Shown here: positions 54,235-63,883 of the stretch, piece by piece
How the letters are laid out: the number at the start of each line of letters is the position of its first letter
Numbering within the stretch: the stretch's first letter is position 1
Assembly (NCBI RefSeq): GCF_001442615.1
Contig: NZ_LMXN01000017.1
Location: forward strand, 62,001 to 126,000
Source of the DNA: Algoriphagus resistens
GTDB lineage: Bacteria > Bacteroidota > Bacteroidia > Cytophagales > Cyclobacteriaceae
Reading direction: 5' to 3'
DNA length: 64,000 nucleotides
Translations under genes and position numbers: made by a program
Notes under the pieces: model-generated
The model's input: only the letters and a program-made list of their open reading frames with translations
Databases searched by the model: none
What the model was told of the DNA's origin: nothing

Positions 54235-54621
54235 GTGATTAAGCAAATAAGAAATAGCGTATATACCAAAATCCTTTGGGGAGTGATGGGGCTTTATTTG
54301 CTTAATATAAGTGCTGATATGGCAGACCCGCACCCCGCACATATTCCGGAAAATTTATTAATCAATGACCAGGAAAGTATCATCGAGGTTGTTGTTGAGC
54401 AGATATTAGGCTATGAAGATGTCTTCCAAGAGTACGATGATCCTGATACGGAGGGGAATAACAAAAAGACAACGGCGGGTATAGACATAATCGTTCAGCT
54501 CATTGCTGATAGCGTTATTGAACATTCATTCATTGAAGCTGGAAAAGTGTATTTTCCTGACTATAGCGCTTATTTGACAACTGGCTTTCAAAAACTCGAT
54601 ATTCCTCCACCCAAGATTTGA
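54235..54621 (+). CDS. Small protein of the type found in Bacteroidota metal-response clusters
   Basis: The protein has 128 residues with a GTG start (GTGATTAAGCAA). One hydrophobic segment (about 11-26, TKILWGVMGLYLLNISAD) suggests a signal anchor; the rest is acidic (LLINDQESIIEVVVEQILGYEDVFQEYDDPDTE). I recall similar small proteins beside heavy-metal efflux genes in Bacteroidota, but there is no efflux pump in this window. No catalytic motif. Function unknown. Confidence 0.6.
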   Translation: MIKQIRNSVYTKILWGVMGLYLLNISADMADPHPAHIPENLLINDQESIIEVVVEQILGYEDVFQEYDDPDTEGNNKKTTAGIDIIVQLIADSVIEHSFIEAGKVYFPDYSAYLTTGFQKLDIPPPKI

Positions 54622-54701
54622 TTTGTTTATATGAATTGATTATTCCCAATGCCTTGATTGGCACTGGGACAATTTTGTAGTGCATAAAGAACAAATCAAA
54701 A

Positions 54702-55562
54702 ATGAACATCAAAAAAAAAGTGGTGCTAGGCGTTGCCTTGGCATCTTCAACCTGTGCAATTGCGCAAACCACCAAGACTGAAAAAGACAGTCTATATATC
54801 GATCAAACAGAAAATCGCAAGCAACCTGACAAGGTTTTGCATGCTGAACCACTCTATATTGACCTGATAAGGGACCTTGGGGCAAGAAAAGGCGAAAAGG
54901 AGTGGAACTTAGGTCTTGGTATGACCGACAACCAGAGATTTGACTCATATGAGGCACTTATAGAATATGAATGGGCTCCGATTAACCGCTTAGGTTTTGA
55001 AGTTGAGCTTCCTTTTACAATTTATTCGGGAATCAACGGAACTCCAAAGGATTCCATTCCTTCAAACAGCCTGAACAGTATCAAACTTGCAACCCAATGG
55101 TCTTTTTTCGTCAATGAAAAAATAGCGACCTCTATGGCGATAGGCTACATTAATGAGTTTGAGCTATCCGATTTCAGAAATTTTGGCCAGCCTTTGATAA
55201 AAGGCAATGTTTACAACCCCTTTTTGGTAGTTGCTAAGCGTTGGGGAAGTAATTTTCATTCATTGATTTACACAGGACCAAGGATTGAGCAAAGCTATGG
55301 CACTAAGAAATTTCACACAGTTTATGACATTAATACGAGTTCTCACTACATGATTTCAGGAACAAGAAATTTCATTGGGATTGAATTTAATAAGACGCTT
55401 GACAGTGTTGGTTTTGATATGACAATGAGGCCTCAGATGCGTGTAGAAGTCACAGATAGCTTGCTGATAGGAATTGTGGCAGGTATTCCGGTAAGCAGGC
55501 AAAATGAAGGGCTAAGTTCGTTTTTGAGATTGATTTACGAACCTAAACATGGGGATAAATAG
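54702..55562 (+). CDS. Predicted outer-membrane beta-barrel protein
   Basis: The protein has 286 residues. A signal peptide (MNIKKKVVLGVALASSTCAIAQ) is followed by HAEPLYIDLIRDLGARKGEKEW and then alternating strands (LGLGMTDNQRFDSYEALIEYEW..., IATSMAIGYINEFELS..., FLVVAKRWG...) to LRLIYEPKHGDK, typical of small outer-membrane barrels. It lies 80 bases after the acidic small protein and may form a unit with it. Database records of this family sometimes carry an unlikely purine-synthesis name; nothing here supports that. Confidence 0.65.
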   Translation: MNIKKKVVLGVALASSTCAIAQTTKTEKDSLYIDQTENRKQPDKVLHAEPLYIDLIRDLGARKGEKEWNLGLGMTDNQRFDSYEALIEYEWAPINRLGFEVELPFTIYSGINGTPKDSIPSNSLNSIKLATQWSFFVNEKIATSMAIGYINEFELSDFRNFGQPLIKGNVYNPFLVVAKRWGSNFHSLIYTGPRIEQSYGTKKFHTVYDINTSSHYMISGTRNFIGIEFNKTLDSVGFDMTMRPQMRVEVTDSLLIGIVAGIPVSRQNEGLSSFLRLIYEPKHGDK

Positions 55563-55595
55563 CGTTTCGGATATCCAAAAATTATAATCTTAATA

Positions 55596-55665
55596 GGGAA
55601 GGAATTGATAGTATTCAGTAGTTTTATTTCAGGGAAATAGCTGGGCACACTACGCATTCCTTCCC
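55596..55665 (+). repeat. Spaced inverted repeat after the barrel gene
   Basis: GGGAAGGAAT (55596-55605) is repeated in reverse complement at 55656-55665, with 50 bases between and T's after. It may be a stem with an internal structure or a terminator; unproven. Confidence 0.4.
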
Positions 55666-55692
55666 TTTTCTTGTCTTTGAAACAACTAACTC

Positions 55693-56580
55693 GTGACCAT
55701 CAAAATAATAGTCGGATTATTCATTGTTTTGGTTCTTTATTTACTTTTTCGCCCCAGAGGAATAAAAAGCGGGTTTGATGTGCCCGAAGTATTTCCGGAG
55801 GATTGGAGACTTTTTTTGCTAAGAGAAGTGAATTTCTATGCTTCTCTTACTAAAGAAGATCAAGCTGTTTTTGAAGCTGATATTCTACGATTTCTGAAGC
55901 GAGTGAGAATTACTGGAATTAAAACCAACGTGGATGATGAAGATCGGCTTTTGGTCGCCAGCAGTGCAGTTATCCCTGTTTTTGCTTTTCCAGAGTGGGA
56001 GTACAGTAGTTTGCATGAAGTGCTGCTTTATCCTGATTTGTTCACCGAAAAGTACGATTTCAACGAGCCGGGCCGGAATATCTCAGGTATGGTGGGAAGT
56101 GGAGGAGTGATGAATCATGTGGTGATCTTTTCTAAGCCTGCTTTGCATCGGGGTTTTGATAATGCCACCGACAAAATGAATGTGGGTATTCATGAGTTTG
56201 TGCATTTATTTGACAAGCAGGATGGAGAGATCGATGGGATTCCCCATACGATTATGAAAAATCAGACCATATTGCCATGGCTGCATTTGATCAGTGAGAA
56301 TACGAAGAAAATGCTTGAAGGAAAAAGTGACATTTCTATTTACGGTGCTACAAATAAGCAGGAGTTTCTGGCTGTTGTGAGTGAATATTTTTTTGAACGG
56401 CCGCGATTATTCAAGCAAAAACACCCTGAATTATACGCAGTACTTTCTTCAATATTCCAAACTGATCTGGCCAATACTAAGGTAGGGGATACTAAGCTAA
56501 TGCGAACAATAGGGAGAAATGACCCCTGTCCCTGTGGAAGTGGGAGAAAGTTTAAAGATTGTTGTATGGTGCATGATTAA
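55693..56580 (+). CDS. MtfA/M90-family zinc peptidase with C-terminal SEC-C motif
   Basis: The protein has 295 residues with a GTG start. An N-terminal hydrophobic segment (4-19) anchors it. The MtfA domain has HEFVH with His167, Glu168 and His171. The last 22 residues are a SEC-C zinc motif (DPCPCGSGRKFKDCC), not part of E. coli MtfA. MtfA is a peptidase that interacts with the glucose repressor Mlc in E. coli; whether that holds here is unknown. Confidence 0.88.
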   Translation: MTIKIIVGLFIVLVLYLLFRPRGIKSGFDVPEVFPEDWRLFLLREVNFYASLTKEDQAVFEADILRFLKRVRITGIKTNVDDEDRLLVASSAVIPVFAFPEWEYSSLHEVLLYPDLFTEKYDFNEPGRNISGMVGSGGVMNHVVIFSKPALHRGFDNATDKMNVGIHEFVHLFDKQDGEIDGIPHTIMKNQTILPWLHLISENTKKMLEGKSDISIYGATNKQEFLAVVSEYFFERPRLFKQKHPELYAVLSSIFQTDLANTKVGDTKLMRTIGRNDPCPCGSGRKFKDCCMVHD

Positions 56581-56664
56581 AACCTTTGATGGTCGTGATT
56601 ATGATTGTGCAGTACCTGACAGGAAATCTTTAATGGAGAAATTCAAAAAATCAATCTTAAATCT

Positions 56665-57180
56665 CTAATCCTTCAACTCATACCATTCGATACCACTAAG
56701 CGGAATCCTTCTTCCCTGAGGTGGTTGCGGTGCATAGTTTTCTGCCAAATAATCCAAAATAACAGATTCGCTTTCGCCTAATTCCCATAATCCCTGTGTT
56801 TGCTGCATCCAAACGATCTTGGAGTGCCATCCTTCACGGGTGAAACGATTTTGAAGAATCAATGCACTAGAATGGCAATTGGTGCAGTTTGCCTTGACCA
56901 ACTCAAGCCCTTTCCCTGCTATCAACCCAGTCTCAATGTCTTTTCCATCAACTATTTCATTCGAGGATTCTAGCGTGTCTTCTGATAATTCTGTTTTAGG
57001 TATTTTGGTTGCTGGGCTTTCAAAGCTGGACAGATCAGGTTTGAAAAGTAAGAAAACAATCAATCCCAGTACAAGGAACAAGATCACCACTATTCCCACA
57101 ACAGACTTCATCAGACCGCTGAAGAGTCTGTCTTTATTTGAGTTCGAGGATTGAGGTCTAGATTCAGGATTATTTTTCAT
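56665..57180 (-). CDS. Membrane-anchored monohaem cytochrome c, likely sulfite dehydrogenase subunit
   Basis: The protein has 171 residues. One membrane helix (about 25-47) anchors a periplasmic domain with the haem motif CTNCH (Cys99, Cys102, His103). Downstream Met128 in VWMQQ is a possible axial ligand. It starts five bases after the molybdoenzyme stop, so it is the likely electron acceptor for it. Confidence 0.85.
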   Translation of the reverse strand: MKNNPESRPQSSNSNKDRLFSGLMKSVVGIVVILFLVLGLIVFLLFKPDLSSFESPATKIPKTELSEDTLESSNEIVDGKDIETGLIAGKGLELVKANCTNCHSSALILQNRFTREGWHSKIVWMQQTQGLWELGESESVILDYLAENYAPQPPQGRRIPLSGIEWYELKD

Positions 57181-57185
57181 GACCG

Positions 57186-58451
57186 TTAACTTACTTTTAC
57201 AGCAATTCTATGACAGGCATTGTTTAAATATCCTTTCGGATTCCAACCAGGAATTACCATGGGCTGGGAGATTCCTTGGTCATCGGTAGCTTTTGCCCAG
57301 ATCTCATAATATCCTGGCTGAGGGAAATTCAAATCAATAGACCACTGCTGCCATGCCAGTCTATTTACGGGTTTTTTCAAGCTGCATTTTCTCCAGGTGG
57401 CGCCAAAATCTGTTGTCACCTGCATCTCTCGCACTTCATGCTCTCCGGCCCAGGCATGCCCCTGCACGGTCAATTTTTTGGAAGTGCCAAACATCGCTCC
57501 TGATTTAGGGTAAGTAATGATCGATTTCACAGGCATGGATTCAATGATTTTCATATCCTCATCCGGTACTTTTTCACCTGGGGTTACAGGGTATTTTGGG
57601 ACCCGGTAAGCATCCCCCATCATTTTCTCGCCATCATGGACCTGATTTCTCACGACTAGCTTGTGCAACCACTTACCGGAAACTGAAGCTGGCCAGCCTC
57701 CGCAAACCAATCTAAGGGGATAGCCATGAGCTAGAGGAATATCCTCACCATTGAGCTTCCAGGCAAGCAAGCTCTCATCCTGCATGGCTTTCGAAAGGGG
57801 AACACCCCGGGAGATTACGACCTTCGAAGGATCTCCATTCAGGTGCTTATCCTTGCCATAGTAGCCAATATAAACCGCGTCGGATTTGATGCCCACATCA
57901 GCCAACACATCTTTCAGTCTTACCCCCGTCCATTCCGAACAGTAAATAGCGCCTTCCTCCCATTGATTTCCTGATGCTGGGGGGTAAAAACCCGCACGTC
58001 CATTTCCACCGCATTCTAAAGTCAGTTGATACGTGTAGGATTTGAATTTCTTTTTGAGCTCTTCCAGTGTGTAGGTTTTCTCCTTTACCACAGATTCTCC
58101 GCCTATGGTAAGTGTCCAGTTGGCAGCATCCACATCCTCAGGAATCAACCCATTGTTGCGGATGAAAATGCTGGCAAAAGGCGTTATCGGATCATTCAAT
58201 AAATGAGGTGCAGGCTCTACGTTCCAGGGCTTTTCATTACGGATGATCATCCCATCACTTTTCCCTTTCATAGGATCAAAATCTGCCTGGAGCATAACAG
58301 GGATATAGTCCTTTGGCATAGTGGCAGCATGGATGATATCAGCACCAAGTAAGCTTGATAGTGTTGCCAAAGTACTTTTTTTAAGAAAAGAGCGCCTATC
58401 CTTTAGCGTGTTTTGTGTATCCTTTGGGCTGTTTATTTCGGATTTAGTCAT
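57186..58451 (-). CDS. Sulfite oxidase-family molybdoenzyme with Tat signal
   Basis: The protein has 421 residues. The N terminus carries the twin-arginine motif DRRSFLKK (18-25), so it is exported folded with its cofactor. The molybdopterin domain has LECGGNGRAGF with Cys147, the expected molybdenum ligand, and the C-terminal dimerisation domain follows (about 300-415). SorA/SoxC-like enzymes oxidise sulfite to sulfate; here the electrons would pass to the adjacent cytochrome c. Sulfite as substrate is inferred from the family and the pair. Confidence 0.88.
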   Translation of the reverse strand: MTKSEINSPKDTQNTLKDRRSFLKKSTLATLSSLLGADIIHAATMPKDYIPVMLQADFDPMKGKSDGMIIRNEKPWNVEPAPHLLNDPITPFASIFIRNNGLIPEDVDAANWTLTIGGESVVKEKTYTLEELKKKFKSYTYQLTLECGGNGRAGFYPPASGNQWEEGAIYCSEWTGVRLKDVLADVGIKSDAVYIGYYGKDKHLNGDPSKVVISRGVPLSKAMQDESLLAWKLNGEDIPLAHGYPLRLVCGGWPASVSGKWLHKLVVRNQVHDGEKMMGDAYRVPKYPVTPGEKVPDEDMKIIESMPVKSIITYPKSGAMFGTSKKLTVQGHAWAGEHEVREMQVTTDFGATWRKCSLKKPVNRLAWQQWSIDLNFPQPGYYEIWAKATDDQGISQPMVIPGWNPKGYLNNACHRIAVKVS

Positions 58452-58856
58452 ATGTAAGAGGGGAGAGAAAGTGCCTAATTGGTAAAATTAAAAATCTTAT
58501 GGACTTATTATGGCATGCTGTGCCGGACAATTCTTTAAGTGGTATTAAGCATAAGCTATAATTAATTGCATAGCCAATATAAACTCGGTACACGTTTGCA
58601 TCAAAAACTTCTGGTTTCTAGATATTACTTTATAGATTTTGCCCACCAGCGAACAAAAATGTCCGATTGAAATGCTTGAGATAGGTTTTATTGGCGAAAT
58701 TAGTGGATTTGGAGCTTTTTTTAATGGCATAGAAATTTGATACCTGTAAAAGGGGAACTCTCTTTTCTAGAGAATCCTACTGCAGGTGTTTAGCACCTTT
58801 AGTGGGGTAACAAGGATGCAGATCCAGTGGTAAAAATAAAATTAAGAACATTTATA
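58452..58856. other. 405-base intergenic region
   Basis: Between divergent genes. A small hairpin AGGTG/CACCT (58784-58798) is the only structure seen. No ORF with a recognisable family; no clear consensus promoter. Confidence 0.4.
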
Positions 58857-61301
58857 ATGTGGAAGAACTACTTAAAAATCGCAATCCGTAACCTGTTCAA
58901 AAACAAATTGCACACAGGAATCAATTTAATCGGTCTCACACTCGGGCTGGGCGTGAGTACATTGATTTTCTTTTTTGTGCAGTTTGAAAGCAGCTTTGAT
59001 GATTTTCATAGTGAAAGTGATCAGATTTTCAGGATTGAGCGACACCAGGTTGAGGAAGGAGAGCGTAGTTCTTCATACTCTACGCCAATAATCACTGCAC
59101 CTACCTTTGCCAATGAGTTTTCGCAAGTGACTCATACTACACGTATGATTGGCGGGGCGGCTCAGACTTATCTAGATGAGCAGACCACCCAAAACCAACC
59201 ATACCTGATGGTAAGTCCTGATTTCCTTGAAATTTTCAGTTTTAGACTGATCCAGGGGGATAAAAATCAGGCTTTGCAGGATAAGTTCGGCGTGGTGATC
59301 ACTGAAGAGGTTGCCAAGAAATATTTTGGCGAAGCAGATCCTATCGGGAAATCTATGCGGTTGTTGATGGGGGACAATTATGAGGAATATCGGGTGACAG
59401 GCCTTTTGCAAGATCTCCCAGTAAATTCCAGTATCCAGTTTGAAGTGCTGATGAACGATGAAAATCTGGATTTCAATGTGGGAAAGGACAGTCAGGATTC
59501 GTGGTTTAATGTCTATGGCGACACCTATGTGAAACTCAATGAGACGCAGTCCAAGGAAGCTGTGGAAGCAGGTGTGGAAGCAATGATGCAAAAAGTGCTT
59601 GGTGAGGAGTATAAAAAAGGTGAATACCTATTTACCCTACAGCCTATAGCGGAAATGCACCTGACAGAGAGCTCTGATCCTGGAATGATAGAATCGACCC
59701 GTCCATCGCTGCTTTGGATATTGGCAGGGATTGCATTTTTGATTCTGTTGATTGCCTGCATCAATTTCACTACTATGGCGATAGGAAGATCTACCACACG
59801 CGCCAAAGAAGTGGGTGTTCGTAAGACTATGGGAGCAGATTTTGGGCAATTGGTTTTCCAGTTTTTGACAGAAGCATTTCTGACCACTATCGTAGCATTG
59901 GTGTTAGGATTGATTTTGGCAGAAGCCCTCCTTCCTACTTTTAATAATCTGTTTGATAAGCAACTTGATCTGGTTTATGGTACTACCCAACTCTTGATAT
60001 TAGTTAGTTTGGTGGTTTTGATCACGGCTATGGCAGGTGCCTATCCGGCCTTTTTCATGTCCAGCCTGAAGCCTATTAAAGTGCTGAAGGGAAATCTTTC
60101 GATACGTTTTGGAAAGCAGGCTTTGCGAAAGGGGTTGGTGGCATTTCAGTTTTTCATTTCCTTTTTGTTGATTGCCTCAACCCTGATCATGGTCAAACAG
60201 ATGGAGGCAATTCGAGATTATGACTTGGGTTTTGACCAAAATATGGTCATACTGGTCGATGTGCCAGATGTGCCGAGTACTAGTTTTGTAAAGTCAATAA
60301 ATGCAGGCTTTGCGCAGGCAGAAAAGTACCGCCAAGCTTTAGAAGGCAGATCGGAAGTGCAATCTGCAGGAATCACCATTGCCACCTACGGAGACGATGC
60401 ATTTTGGGATGGAGGATTCCCGACCGAAGATGGCAAGCAATTTAATTTCCGATTGAATTTTGTAGGAGGGGATTATGTGAAAACCCTGGGGTTGGAGATG
60501 GCGAAAGGACGTGATCTTAATCCACAGCCTGGATCAGACAGCAGTGCGGTTTTGATCAATGAGACGTTTGCCAAAGCGATGAACTGGCTAGACCCATTGG
60601 GTGAATTATTACCTAGCAATAAAATAGGCAACCATGAAATCGTGGGTGTGGTAAAGGATTTTAATCATAATTCATTGTACAAGGAAATAGAGCCTATAAT
60701 CCTGGCGAAAAGCCCGGAGACCGTATTCAGTGGTATCAATATGTTGATGATCCATTCTGCTACCAATCCTAAAGTGATGGTGAAAGGCAATGGAACTGAC
60801 TTCGAAGCCTTCCGGACATTGCTGGAGAATGAGTGGGAGCGAGTATTTCCTCTGGAGACTTTTAGCTTTAGTTTCTTGGATGAAACCGTACAAAAGCAAT
60901 ATGTAGCTGATGAGCGGCTTGGAAAAATGGTGTTATTGGCCGCTTGTATTGCTATCCTGATTGCGGCAATGGGGTTATTTGCCATGGCAGCACTAAGTAT
61001 AGCTGGGCGAACCAAGGAAATCGGAATCAGGAAGGTGCTGGGAGCTTCCAGCTGGAGCATTTCCTGGATGTTCAATAAGGAATTCCTACTCATTACATGC
61101 GTAGGGGTACTGGTGGCTTTACCGTTGAGCCTGTATTTTATGCAGGGATGGATTGAGCAGTTTTCGGTGAAAGCGTGGCCCTCTTGGGTCAACTTTACCT
61201 TATTGGGATTTGCTGGAATAGCATTTACGCTAGTGGTTGTTTCGGCTCAGTCTTATAAGGCTACCCACATGAATCCGGTGAAGACGCTGAAGGATGAGTA
61301 G
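58857..61301 (+). CDS. FtsX/MacB-type ABC transporter permease
   Basis: The protein has 814 residues. The N terminus MWKNYLKIAIRNLFKNKLHT and a first membrane helix (about 20-40) lead to a large periplasmic MacB_PCD domain. A block of membrane helices (about 280-420), a second periplasmic domain (about 460-680) and a final FtsX block ending in MNPVKTLKDE follow. There are two FtsX repeats. Members pass mechanical force for efflux or lipoprotein release; no ATPase gene is next to it. The ATG at 58857 is preferred over a GTG at 58827. Confidence 0.88.
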   Translation: MWKNYLKIAIRNLFKNKLHTGINLIGLTLGLGVSTLIFFFVQFESSFDDFHSESDQIFRIERHQVEEGERSSSYSTPIITAPTFANEFSQVTHTTRMIGGAAQTYLDEQTTQNQPYLMVSPDFLEIFSFRLIQGDKNQALQDKFGVVITEEVAKKYFGEADPIGKSMRLLMGDNYEEYRVTGLLQDLPVNSSIQFEVLMNDENLDFNVGKDSQDSWFNVYGDTYVKLNETQSKEAVEAGVEAMMQKVLGEEYKKGEYLFTLQPIAEMHLTESSDPGMIESTRPSLLWILAGIAFLILLIACINFTTMAIGRSTTRAKEVGVRKTMGADFGQLVFQFLTEAFLTTIVALVLGLILAEALLPTFNNLFDKQLDLVYGTTQLLILVSLVVLITAMAGAYPAFFMSSLKPIKVLKGNLSIRFGKQALRKGLVAFQFFISFLLIASTLIMVKQMEAIRDYDLGFDQNMVILVDVPDVPSTSFVKSINAGFAQAEKYRQALEGRSEVQSAGITIATYGDDAFWDGGFPTEDGKQFNFRLNFVGGDYVKTLGLEMAKGRDLNPQPGSDSSAVLINETFAKAMNWLDPLGELLPSNKIGNHEIVGVVKDFNHNSLYKEIEPIILAKSPETVFSGINMLMIHSATNPKVMVKGNGTDFEAFRTLLENEWERVFPLETFSFSFLDETVQKQYVADERLGKMVLLAACIAILIAAMGLFAMAALSIAGRTKEIGIRKVLGASSWSISWMFNKEFLLITCVGVLVALPLSLYFMQGWIEQFSVKAWPSWVNFTLLGFAGIAFTLVVVSAQSYKATHMNPVKTLKDE

Positions 61302-61343
61302 CGTATCGGGTAGAGTGTATCAAGAATCATGATTTTAGAGCTA

Positions 61344-61380
61344 AGAATCAAAAACTGAGAATCAAAAACTGAGAATCAAA
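61344..61380. repeat. 14-bp tandem repeat between the two permease genes
   Basis: Two full copies and a partial third of AGAATCAAAAACTG lie in the 138-base gap. Confidence 0.7.
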
Positions 61381-61439
61381 TTTATTTTGGATCACAATTT
61401 TAGAATCTTGCAAACTTCCAATTTTCTAATTCTAACAAA

Positions 61440-63857
61440 ATGCTAAAGAACTACTTTAAAATAGCCTTTAGAAACCTAAAACGAAATAAGCTAAGGACGA
61501 GCATCCATTTTTTGGGTCTTTCGATTGGCGTAGCGATCTGCTTTCTGATCTTCAATGTGGTGATGCATTCATACAGCTTTGACAAATTCCATCCGGATAA
61601 GGAGAGAATATACCGAATAAACACCCTGACAGACTGGGGCAATGAGGGAATTTTTCCAAATTCAGGGACTCCAGGGCCTCTGGGAGAGATTATTGGTGAG
61701 GAAGTCATCGGTATTCAGGAAAAAGGAAGACTTTATACTATGGAGCAGACCTTAGTTGCCTTGCCTTCCTCTGGTAAAGTTTTTGGCAGATCGGATAAGG
61801 TTACTTTTGCAGATAATGGATTCTTTAAAATTTTTCCAAGGGAGTGGCTAGCAGGGAATCCTGAAACTGCTTTGCTCCAACCTGAATCACTGGTGATCAC
61901 AGAAGAGAGCTTGCATAAGTATTTTCCTGGTTCTCAAGCATCAGATGTGCTGGGACAGGAGTTAATGTTTGCAGATTCAGATTCTATTTATGCCAAAGTT
62001 TCAGGTGTAGTTGCTGACTATACCAAAAACTCGGACTTTATTTTCACTGATTTCATCTCTTTTAGCACAATTCGGACACAGGAGCAAATAGAATGGTATG
62101 GTTTGCATGACTGGACATCGGTCAATTCAAGCAGTCAGCTTTTCGTGAAACTAGCTTCAGGGGTATCCCAGGAGTCCGTAGATAAGGCCTTTGAACCGCT
62201 TATTGCAAAAAACATGGAGGCTAAAGAGGATAGCGGATATGGCACAAGTTTTTTTACAGAACCACTATCCGAAATGCATTTTGGAGAGAATTATTCCTAT
62301 GACAACGTTTCCAAAGTTTTCCTGAAAGGGTTGATTCTAATAGGTTTGATCATTCTTGTGCTTGCAGTATTGAATTTTGTAAACCTTGAAACTGCACAGG
62401 CGATAAGTAGATCCAAAGAAATGGGCATCAGAAAAACAATAGGAGGAACCCGCTTGCAGTTGATTACTCAATTTCTTGCAGAGACATTATTGATCGTCTT
62501 GTTTAGCACTATCTTGGCTATGGTATTTGTAGAAGGAATTAAAATGCTATTTGCAGCCTATCTTCCGAAGAATTTCAGTATAGAATACTTTACTTTTTAC
62601 AACATTCTTTTCTATGTTGGGTTCCCTGTTTTGATCTCTATGATTGCCGGGATTTATCCTGCTGTGATTCTTTCTAACTATGACCCTCAGCGGGCCTTGA
62701 AGGGAGAATTGATCAAGAGTGGTAGTTTTTCTGTAGGAGTTTTTCTGAGAAAGAACCTGACAGTGATTCAACTGTCATCTTCTATTGCTTTTATTATTCT
62801 GGTTTTGGTACTGAACTATCAGCTGAAGTATGTGACCAGTCAGCCGTTGGGGTTTGATAAGGAAGCAGTAATGTACGCCTCTCTTCCGTTCATGTCGGAT
62901 CCTGCTAAAATGCTTCAGCTTCAGGATCGCTTTAACCAGGAGGCAATGGTGGAAAGTGCGAGTTTGAGCGGTAGTTTGGTATCCTCTACGAGTCTTTGGA
63001 CATCTGATGCCAAAGTGCCTGTGGACTCAGCTGAAAAGGAGATATATATACAGGTGATGAATGTGGATTCGGCCTTTGTACGTGTAAATGGTATTCCGCT
63101 GATAGCAGGCTCGGATGGGATAGATCGAAAAGATGAACTATTGGTCAATGAGCAATTTGTGAAAGAAGCTGGTTTCGCAAGTGCTGAAGATGCTGTGGGA
63201 ATAGAGATAGAATATAGCGGGGAGCAACGGAAAATCATAGGAGTGATTGCTGATTTCCATTCCAGGACACTTAGAGAGGGAATTCGCCCATTGCTTTTAA
63301 CCTATAATCCACAATATTTTCAAACGGTGAATGTTAAGTTGAATTCAGATCAAAACCTGGCTGCGGCAAAGGAGAAATTGGAGAAAATTTACCTGAGTAT
63401 TTATCCCTACGAATCAGAGTCTTTTAGCTTTTTGGATACGCAGATCGATCGATTCTATCAGGAAGATGTGAAAATCAAAAATGTCTTGGGATTTGCCTGT
63501 GCGCTTGCGATTTTGATATCCTGTCTCGGCTTGTTTGGTCTTTCCAGTTTCACGATTGCCCAGCGGACCAAAGAGATAAGTATAAGGAAAGTCTTGGGAG
63601 CAACTTTACAACAGATTCTCTTTCTGATCTCCAAAGAATATATGATGTTGGTTGGCGTTTCATTTCTAATCGCTGTATTCCCTGCCTATTATTTCCTAAA
63701 TGACTGGTTAAATGGCTTCAATACAAGAGTAGAAATGCCTTATTTGATATTTGTTGCAGCGGGGCTGGGAGTGATGGTAATTTGTATGCTTATCGTGGGT
63801 ATTCACTCTTATGTGGCTTCGCAGACAAACCCTGCTAAGGTGCTGAAGAGTGAGTGA
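61440..63857 (+). CDS. FtsX/MacB-type ABC transporter permease (second copy)
   Basis: The protein has 805 residues with the same layout as the gene before it: MLKNYFKIAFRNLKRNKLRT, two MacB_PCD periplasmic domains and two FtsX membrane blocks, ending NPAKVLKSE. It is a diverged tandem copy; the two may form a pair or be redundant. The short gap and same direction suggest linked expression. No ATPase partner is in the window. Confidence 0.88.
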   Translation: MLKNYFKIAFRNLKRNKLRTSIHFLGLSIGVAICFLIFNVVMHSYSFDKFHPDKERIYRINTLTDWGNEGIFPNSGTPGPLGEIIGEEVIGIQEKGRLYTMEQTLVALPSSGKVFGRSDKVTFADNGFFKIFPREWLAGNPETALLQPESLVITEESLHKYFPGSQASDVLGQELMFADSDSIYAKVSGVVADYTKNSDFIFTDFISFSTIRTQEQIEWYGLHDWTSVNSSSQLFVKLASGVSQESVDKAFEPLIAKNMEAKEDSGYGTSFFTEPLSEMHFGENYSYDNVSKVFLKGLILIGLIILVLAVLNFVNLETAQAISRSKEMGIRKTIGGTRLQLITQFLAETLLIVLFSTILAMVFVEGIKMLFAAYLPKNFSIEYFTFYNILFYVGFPVLISMIAGIYPAVILSNYDPQRALKGELIKSGSFSVGVFLRKNLTVIQLSSSIAFIILVLVLNYQLKYVTSQPLGFDKEAVMYASLPFMSDPAKMLQLQDRFNQEAMVESASLSGSLVSSTSLWTSDAKVPVDSAEKEIYIQVMNVDSAFVRVNGIPLIAGSDGIDRKDELLVNEQFVKEAGFASAEDAVGIEIEYSGEQRKIIGVIADFHSRTLREGIRPLLLTYNPQYFQTVNVKLNSDQNLAAAKEKLEKIYLSIYPYESESFSFLDTQIDRFYQEDVKIKNVLGFACALAILISCLGLFGLSSFTIAQRTKEISIRKVLGATLQQILFLISKEYMMLVGVSFLIAVFPAYYFLNDWLNGFNTRVEMPYLIFVAAGLGVMVICMLIVGIHSYVASQTNPAKVLKSE

Positions 63858-63883
63858 GTGGAAAGATTTTTGATTTTGGATTG

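Noticed and set aside
58545..58730. A 61-residue frame in the gap before the permease gene
   Set aside because: No similarity to any family I know and no initiation signal.
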